Assembly: GCA_003255065.1 (NCBI GenBank)
Contig: QAOA01000366.1
Location: forward strand, 64,065-128,064
Origin: Cercis canadensis
Taxonomy: Eukaryota > Streptophyta > Magnoliopsida > Fabales > Fabaceae
DNA length: 64,000 nucleotides
Direction: 5' to 3'
Below the pieces are notes generated by a model that was given only the letters and a program-made list of their open reading frames with translations, was not told the DNA's origin and did no database searches. How positions within the stretch are numbered: position 1 is the stretch's first letter; the number at the start of each line of letters is the position of its first letter. The position numbers were made by a program, and so were the translations under genes. This document shows, one piece after another, positions 57,901 to 64,000 of the stretch.

Positions 57901-60330
57901 CAGTTTCTTTATAGAGATCTTGAAGTCTTCGTTCACGAGGCACTAGTCTTTCATTTGATGAAGGTGATGAGTCTCTAAGGGTAGCTGATGTTGGCGTTGT
58001 AGGTGGGGTGGTCAACTCTTCTTGTGGTTGCTCATTTGCTTGCTCCTCTTCTTCAGGTGGAAGATCAAAAGTAATGTTGTTGTTATGAGATCCAAAATCT
58101 CATTCTCCTTCTTCATCAAATATCACATCTCAGCTAATCACAAGCTTTTTGTTATTCGAATTGTACAGCTTGTACCCGTTCAAACTTGAGTCATAGCCAA
58201 TGAAGATGAAGCTTTCACTCTTATTATCCAATTTGGTTCTTTTCTCGTCTGGCACATGAACATGGGCTACGCTTCCAAAAACTCTTAGGTGTGAGATGGC
58301 AGGCTTTCTTCCACTCCATGCTTCTTGTGGTGTTTTGCCCCATACACTTGTTATGGGTAATCGATTTAAAAGTTACACAGCATAATCTACAGCTTCTGCC
58401 CAAAATTCTTTAGGTAATCTCTTACTATTGATCATATTTCATGCCATATCGAGGATAGTTCTATTTTTTCTTTTTGCAACACCGTTATGTTGGGGGGATC
58501 TTGGAAAGGTCAAAAGACGTCGAATTCCATTTGCTTCGTAAATTCCTTGAACTCCTTGGAAGTGAATTCTCCTCCTCAATCAGATCTCATTGCCTTGATC
58601 TGACGACAACTTTCTTTCTCAACAGCTACTTTGAACTTCTTGAAAACTCCAAAAACTTTTGATTTCTACTTCAAGAAGTACACCCACATTTTTCTTAAAA
58701 AATCATCTATAAAGGTAAGGAAATAATTACTATTACCAAGAGAGCTCGGTTTGATTGGCCCGCACACATCAGTGTGGATGAGCTCTAGTGGCTTCTTGGC
58801 TCTTGATTCTGATTGTTTTGGAAAGCCTTTTTCTGAATTGCTTCCCAAGTAGACATCCTTCGCAAAGCTGGTCCAAATGGTTTATGCAAGGGAGTTCTTT
58901 CACCATCTCTTTCTTAGATAGCAACTCCAAACTTCTAAAATTAAGATGCCCAAATCGAAGATGCTATAACCACGATGCATCTTTATAGCAAGCTTTCAGA
59001 CACTTTGCAACACCATTTTGGATATTGATCATAAATATGTTGTTCTTCGTCATTGGGACTTTAGCAATGAAATTATTCTGATCATCTCTTATTGAAAGAT
59101 TATAATCCTTCATGTGAATATCATAACCTTTCTCTAAGAGTTGCCCTAAGCTCAATATGTTACTTTTCATGTTTGGCACATAGTAAATATTGGAAATAAA
59201 TTGGTGTCTCTCTTCTTTCAAACGGATAAGAATGTTACCTTTTACTTTCACTTGTATCTTAGAATCATCTCCAAATGAAACATTCTCACTAACCGATTCA
59301 TCTATCTCTACGAACATGTCTTTCCTTCCACACATGTGATTGCTTGCACCAATGTCAAGATACCATGAGCTTGCTTAGCCACCATCGTTCTCCTTTTGTG
59401 CTAGAAGAAGAATTCATTTTTCATCGGTCTTCTTTTCCATATAGTTGGTCCTCCCCTCAACTTTGTTGTTAGGAGCTCTACATTTTGATGCATAATGACC
59501 AAACTTTTGATAATTCTAACATTGAACTTAAGATTTGGAATACCTTGAGTTCAAACTTCTTTTTCCACAGCCTCTTGGTGAGCTATCTCCCTTTTCATAG
59601 TTGTTATAATTGTTGTTGTTCCAACCTCGTCCACGACCGCGACCTCTACCTTGTCCTCGGCCTCAACCCCTTCCTTGACCACTTTGATTTCTATCGTAGC
59701 CTTGGGTTTCTTCTTTCTCCTTGAGTTGCACCTTGAGGAGTTGCTCGGAAGTCTCTTGCTTCTTCTTGTGCTTTTCTTCATAAGCTTGTAAGGATCCTTG
59801 GAGTTGCTCGATTGTCATTTCTTCCATTTATTTGTTTCTTCAATCGTTGTAACGATGTAATCGAATTTGGGATGTAAAGAGTGGAGTATCTTTTCCATTA
59901 CTCTAGTATCTCCTATCTCTTCACCATTTCTTTTCAGCTGGTTGAAAACGATCAACACTCTTGTGAAGTAATCAAAAATAGACTCAGATGTTTTCATTTG
60001 AAAGGATTAGAATTCACCTCTTAACACTTGAATGCGAACTCTCTTCATTTGTTCGGATCCTTTGTAAGAAGTTTGCAACTTCTCCCATGCATCCTTAGCA
60101 GAGCTTGCACTTGAAATCTTCTCAAAGCCATCATCATCTAAGACTTGATAGATGAGAAAGAGAGCTTTCTTGTCTCTCTTCTATGTGTCTTTCAAGTTTT
60201 CCCTTTGAATTGAGGTTAGCCCTGCTCACTATAACCCTTTTCTACAACCTCTCAAACATCATGTGCACCCAAAAAAGCCTTCATTTTTATTCTCCAATTA
60301 TCGTAGTTGTCATTTTTTAGTGTGGGAACT
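54966..60330 (-). pseudogene. Broken copia gag-pol
   Basis: Fragments in minus-strand order: gag ([21 protein letters not shown] near 59900, RSKRLPSNSSRC and a Gly/Arg-poor zinc region to 59550); protease with [13 protein letters not shown], where the active DTG reads DIG and a TAA stands four codons earlier; integrase (LIHTDVCGPI, FIDDF); RT (KARLVAKDYSQKAEIDY, SAFLNG, RAWNSRID, LYMDDLI); a nested LTR; the end of RT (CTRPDILYVVG, YSDSNWGGD); and RNase H (VHVDNKSAIALAKN, RYHYIRE, DQIADVFTKPL). Several frames and stops separate these, so it is inactive. Confidence 0.88.
55700..57056 (-). mobile_element. Solo LTR, 1357 bp, copy 2, nested in copia RT
   Basis: It is flanked by CTTAC (55695-55699 and 57057-57061). 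On the minus strand it starts TGATAAGTCGGTTTTATAC and ends ACGTAACA, like 25991-27296 in the opposite orientation. It splits the copia RT frame between CKPV and STPASY. The GC-rich GGCGCTGCGGCGCCC-like patch and the TATA box are shared with copy 1. Confidence 0.88.
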
Positions 60331-60532
60331 TGAAAAGAAGCCATACCATTTGCCATGTCTCGTTTCAACTTCTCTTTACAGCAGCTTCAACTATTTTTCT
60401 GGACATAGATCTTCTAGAGGAGTGTGGTGGCGCGTTCGTACTCCGATCAGATTGATTCTAGTGGTGTTGCGTTCCTTTCGTCGAGATCTTTGATTTGATA
60501 TGCTATAGTGATACGTTTCCTTTCAACAGATT

Positions 60533-60544
60533 GCTCTGATACCA
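60533..60544 (-). other. Primer-binding site of the copia element
   Basis: TGGTATCAGAGC on the minus strand, three bases inside the 5' LTR, is the standard sequence complementary to initiator tRNA-Met. Confidence 0.9.
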
Positions 60545-60547
60545 CTT

Positions 60548-60953
60548 TGTTGGAAAGAAACTCATTCATAAAACAACTAAACTCTCAAACTCTCTAATAC
60601 AACTCTCTTAAGGAGAAGGAGAAGAAGAAGCTTGTTATTGAAAATACTCTCAGATTTCTTGCTTGATGAAAACAAATTACAAGTCTCCCTATTTATAGGG
60701 GAATACAATCAACATACACCTCAAAACATAAATTACATAATAAAAACTAATGGTTTTGGGAGATAAGTCATCCATCTTGAAAAATTAGTCACTTGACTTG
60801 GATATGAGTCATCTATCTTGGAAATGGCTTATCTGACTTGGAGATGAGACATCATGCACTAACTAGAAAATTCTAGGAATTTCCCAAATATCTTTTACTC
60901 TATTTAGGTCTTGGGCTTTTGATTATGGATTGGATCAAGTTTATAATTCAACA
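60548..60953 (-). repeat. 5' LTR of the copia element
   Basis: It is 406 bases, TGTTGGAAAG to ATTCAACA on the plus strand, followed by the CTTCC duplication inside the DUF26 exon. Confidence 0.9.
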
Positions 60954-61562
60954 CTTCCTGCTTACATCCCTTGTGCATTGAGCCATGCCATACTTCTTCC
61001 CACTTTGACTCGCACTCAATACTGCTGTCTGGAACATGAAAGGTTGTTCAGGGGCAGTGACTGCTAATCCACTCATGAGGGATAATCCTTTTGAACCCAC
61101 GGAAGGATCATCAAGATCAACACTTGTTATTGATGGTGCATCATAATCCATAGCTCCAAAAAAGCTCTTATTCGAATAGCGCAGGAAACACCATCTGAAC
61201 CAAACCAAAGCTTCTCTGCTCATGGCACAATTATCTAAGGCTACTTTCGTTGCATTTAGGATGCAAGCATTACAATCACTTGCTGATATGTCACCTCTAC
61301 ATAGTGTTAGACCATAGATTTTGTTGGCTTTCTTTCCTACTTGAGTTGTGTGAAAGCCATTGTGATCAGCCACATTAGCAGCAAGAGACCCTAATAAACT
61401 TCTCAGGTTGGTCGAAGGTCCAATTATATGGGTTACATTTTCCACTGGATCTGGTGAGTATCCATAACTCATCATGTCATTGGTATCTGAAAGGCAAAAG
61501 CAGTTTGAAGAGAACAAAACAGACCAGATAGAAAACACCACAACAAAATGGAATGTCTTCAT

Positions 61563-62679
61563 CTATATGGAGTGTCTGTTATGAAGGATATAGTAAAAAA
61601 GCAATAGGATAAGTAAAGAGTGTGTCACCTATATGTATGCGGATTTGCATTACAAGTCAAATGAACATGACAAAGTAAAAGACAGGATTTTACCATAAGA
61701 AAAAAAAAAAAAAAAAAAAAAANTTTACCAAAAAAAAAAAAAAAAAAAAAAAAAAAACACCTTAATGGCCAAAATTTGCCAACCAAGAACCATATAGTAT
61801 AAATGGCCTAATTTTTCATCAGTGTAACTAGCCAGAAGACCTTTCATGGTAATTAGTGGCCAACAGCCAGTTTTTCTTTTAGATAGCCACAATGGCCAAT
61901 ATTTAAAAAACATATTCAAATCGACTTACTAAAATTATATATGTGTACAGTCCAGGTTGAGTTGTGTCTTCTCTTTTACGCAAAAGTGAGAAGACACGCA
62001 ACATGTTAGCTGATAGGGGCATCAATGAATTGCTAATTGAGTTTTTGTATAGACTGTTTGGGTTTACTCATAAAAAGCTCAATCAAACTCCTTTATTTGA
62101 TTAATCAAACTAACTCAAATGTTAGGCTTATTTTATTTAATGAGTCAATCCAAAGCCTTATATATTTTCCATTAAAATCCCAGAAATGAGTTGAGTTTGA
62201 AGGAGTTGCTTTTTCTTTCACTATTGGTCTGACACATTATTCTAGTGAAGAAAAGGGTTTGTTGTATTAATTAGGAATGACCAACTTCTACATGTATCCT
62301 AAAGGTATAGTCTTCATCAATATGGTCTAGCTCGACACTCATCATCCAGTCACAAAGATGAAACTAAATTTTGGGGTATTCAAATACATCTTATAATTTC
62401 ACTCTTGCTGCTACAAAGAAATTCCCCAGATTTACCATCCATGTAGTTGGGTAGTAAATCATGGATAAAGAGAAGATCACAACACCAATGACAAAAAATG
62501 ACCAAATAAAATAAAAAGGCAAAGTATAATGAACAAAATTTTCCAATACACATGCATCTCCATTCCTTTAATTATAGTCAAAAAGCTCTCATTGAGAAGA
62601 AACAGAAAATTGAATTAAACAATCTCCATCTGAACTTCCTTGACATTTCTATGAAACTATGAGCAATAGCCATTTGGAA
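61563..62679. other. Spacer between the two DUF26 genes
   Basis: It holds the promoter side of the disrupted gene (minus strand, upstream of 61562). Two A runs around 61700-61757 are interrupted by an N at 61723. No further gene is seen. Confidence 0.55.
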
Positions 62680-63683
62680 TTACAGAGCTATAGAAAGGGC
62701 TGTCAAGACTGCAATAGTTATACCAGTTGTAAATCTTCTGCAAGAAGAGGATCTCCTAGCATCTGTACCACAAGGCAATGCTTGTATTAGTTAATTGATG
62801 ATTTGATTCCCTTTTCAGATATCACCAAGAAAACTGTCTTGTGGGTCATAAGTAATTAATGTTGCTATGAACTTCAAATTGGTGAGAAAATCAGTTATAG
62901 TTAGGGAATAACTTGTTAACAAAAGTAATCAAAAGGCTCACCACTTAGAAGGGTTGAGACATTGGAATAAAACTGATAATCATTGTACCACATGAAACAA
63001 TTGGAACCATAGATTTCCCATCTTCTCTTGTTTCCAATTGTCATTCTAAAACTGGCCAATTGAGCATTCAGGCACCTTTCACAATCCCTCCTGTTTATAT
63101 CCCTTGCGCATTGAGCCATGCCATACCTCTTCCCACTTTGACTCACATTCAATACAGCAGTCTGAAACATGTAAAGCTGGTCTGGTGCAGTGGCTGCTAG
63201 TCCACTCATGAAGGAAAGTCCTTCTGAAACCACTGATGGATCATCAAAATCAGTATCATTTGTGATTGCTTGTGCAGTGTTCTCCATAACACCAAAAAAA
63301 CTCTCATTCGAATAGCGCAGGTAACACCATCTGAACCAAACCCAAACCTCTTTGCTCCTGGGGCAATTCTCTGAGGCTACTTTGATAGAGTCCAGAGTGC
63401 AATTTGTACATCCATTTGCTGTTATGTCTCCTCTACATAGTATTAGACCATAGACCTTGTTGGCTTTCTTCCCCGCTTGGGTTTGGTAAAAGCCACTATG
63501 ACTAACCACATTAGCAGCAAGAGAATCCACCAAACTTCTTAAATTGGTGCGGAATGCATTCTCATTGACTGAATAATCAGCTTCTGAGCATTGTAACTCT
63601 CTTGGGACATTAGTGTCACAAGAGCAAGGGAAGAACAAAATAGAGAAAATAACCAACAGAGCAACAAAAGAGAATGTCTTCAT
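62680..63683 (-). CDS. Cysteine-rich repeat secretory protein (two DUF26 domains)
   Basis: Exon 1 (63683-62942) joins exon 2 (62762-62680) in phase 1 across GTGAG...TGGTACAG, giving 274 residues. The open frame that reads through the donor would end at 62916 instead. A signal peptide (about 1-22) is followed by two DUF26 domains with CX8CX2C at Cys83-92-95 and Cys192-201-204, and several N-glycosylation sites. Exon 2 adds DARRSSSCRRFTTG and a 13-residue hydrophobic end (ITIAVLTALSIAL) without a cytosolic tail, which suggests GPI anchoring. There is no kinase domain, so it is a CRRSP, not a CRK. DUF26 proteins act in the apoplast, some in antifungal defence or at plasmodesmata; its role here is unknown. 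The neighbour at 54161-61562 is its tandem paralogue. Confidence 0.87.
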
Positions 63684-64000
63684 CTCTTTGGAGACTTTTT
63701 TATGAAAAATGATTTAGCAGAAGAAGAATATGAGAAGTGATGTAATTTAACAGAAATGAATTTTTATCAGTTTGTCAAATGATGACTTCTATATAACAGT
63801 TTTTTTAAGTGCAAGTGTGCAAGGTCAACTCTTGGGTGATGGGAAGATGATATATGAATGAGGATTTTGTACTGCAAGTCAAATCAACTTTATGGCCCCT
63901 TGTTAAGTGATTACATTATCCCTGAACCTGGGAAAGGAGAAATATGACAAGTTGTTGAATTTGGGATTTGCTTTCAGATTATAGAAAATAGCCTAACCTC
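63684..64000. other. Promoter-side flank of the DUF26 gene
   Basis: On the minus strand this is upstream of the ATG at 63683. A TATA-like TATATAGAAG (minus strand, near 63790-63799) is a possible promoter element. AGGTCAACTC at about 63820 contains a W-box core (TTGACC on the minus strand). No gene is seen to the window end. Confidence 0.45.

Larger units (their letters stand above)
54544..60953 (-). mobile_element. Ty1/copia retrotransposon
   Basis: It is flanked by CTTCC (54539-54543 and 60954-60958). LTRs are 54544-54946 and 60548-60953, TGTTGGAA...TTCAACA, with roughly fifteen differences plus small indels by eye. The element reads on the minus strand in the order gag, protease, integrase, RT, RNase H, which is copia order. 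It contains a nested solo LTR at 55700-57056. Multiple stops and shifts make it non-functional. Confidence 0.92.
54161..61562 (-). pseudogene. DUF26 cysteine-rich secreted protein gene split by a copia element
   Basis: It reads on the minus strand: exon 1 from 61562 to 60954, the copia element, exon 1 continued from 54538 to 54427, and exon 2 from 54243 to 54161. Removing the element and one CTTCC restores the CX8CX2C context (CTRDVSRK, then DC) as in the neighbour at 63683. It has a signal peptide and a first DUF26 with CRGDISASDCNAC, then an interrupted second DUF26. Exon 2 encodes ACRSSSSRRF and a hydrophobic tail ending IVL, matching the neighbour. No lesion other than the insertion is seen. 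Unless the 6.4-kb element is spliced out, the product is truncated near residue 203. Confidence 0.85.

Overview
This window is nuclear DNA of a dicot-type flowering plant. Genes are split by short GT-AG introns, the families are plant-specific (BIR1-type LRR receptor kinases, PR-1, GH28 polygalacturonases, DUF26 secreted proteins), and AT-rich intergenic DNA is packed with LTR retrotransposons, MITEs and a SINE. The species cannot be named from the sequence alone.

Region 1 (1-32500) is a tandem array of receptor-like kinases most like Arabidopsis BIR1 (At5g48380). One member is nearly complete (29764-31820). One lacks its LRR domain (51-2204). One is split by a 3.6-kb PIF/Harbinger-type element that carries a CASP-like exon (5884-11630), and its 5' part still encodes a secreted LRR-only protein. 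One lost its 5' part beside a Tat-lineage Ty3/gypsy element (22796-24331), one is a transposon-riddled pseudogene (25499-27902), and three are small remnants. Every kinase domain lacks the HRD aspartate and the APE-bearing activation segment, so the array encodes pseudokinases. A W-box-bearing upstream block recurs five times.

Region 2 (13008-22795) is that Ty3/gypsy element. It has TG...CA LTRs, a 5-bp TSD and dual RNase H. Its gag-pol on the minus strand is broken, but an intact two-exon gene with its own TATA box lies on the opposite strand.

Region 3 (34400-52700) is a tandem duplication of a PR-1 plus polygalacturonase unit. Unit A has an intact PR-1 and PG1; unit B has a broken PR-1 and an intact PG2. 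Unit A is expanded by a 2.9-kb solo LTR, a palindromic MITE and a hAT-type element. Unit B is expanded by a LINE fragment, two palindromic MITEs and a SINE. The paralogous copy often gives the empty site.

Region 4 (54160-63683) holds two minus-strand DUF26 cysteine-rich secreted protein genes. One is intact. The other is interrupted in exon 1 by a 6.4-kb Ty1/copia element, which itself carries a solo LTR.

The surviving genes are cell-surface or apoplastic, with a defence and cell-wall flavour. Several single Ns and one 317-base N run are flanked by repeated sequence and look like assembly joins, so frames near them should not be trusted.
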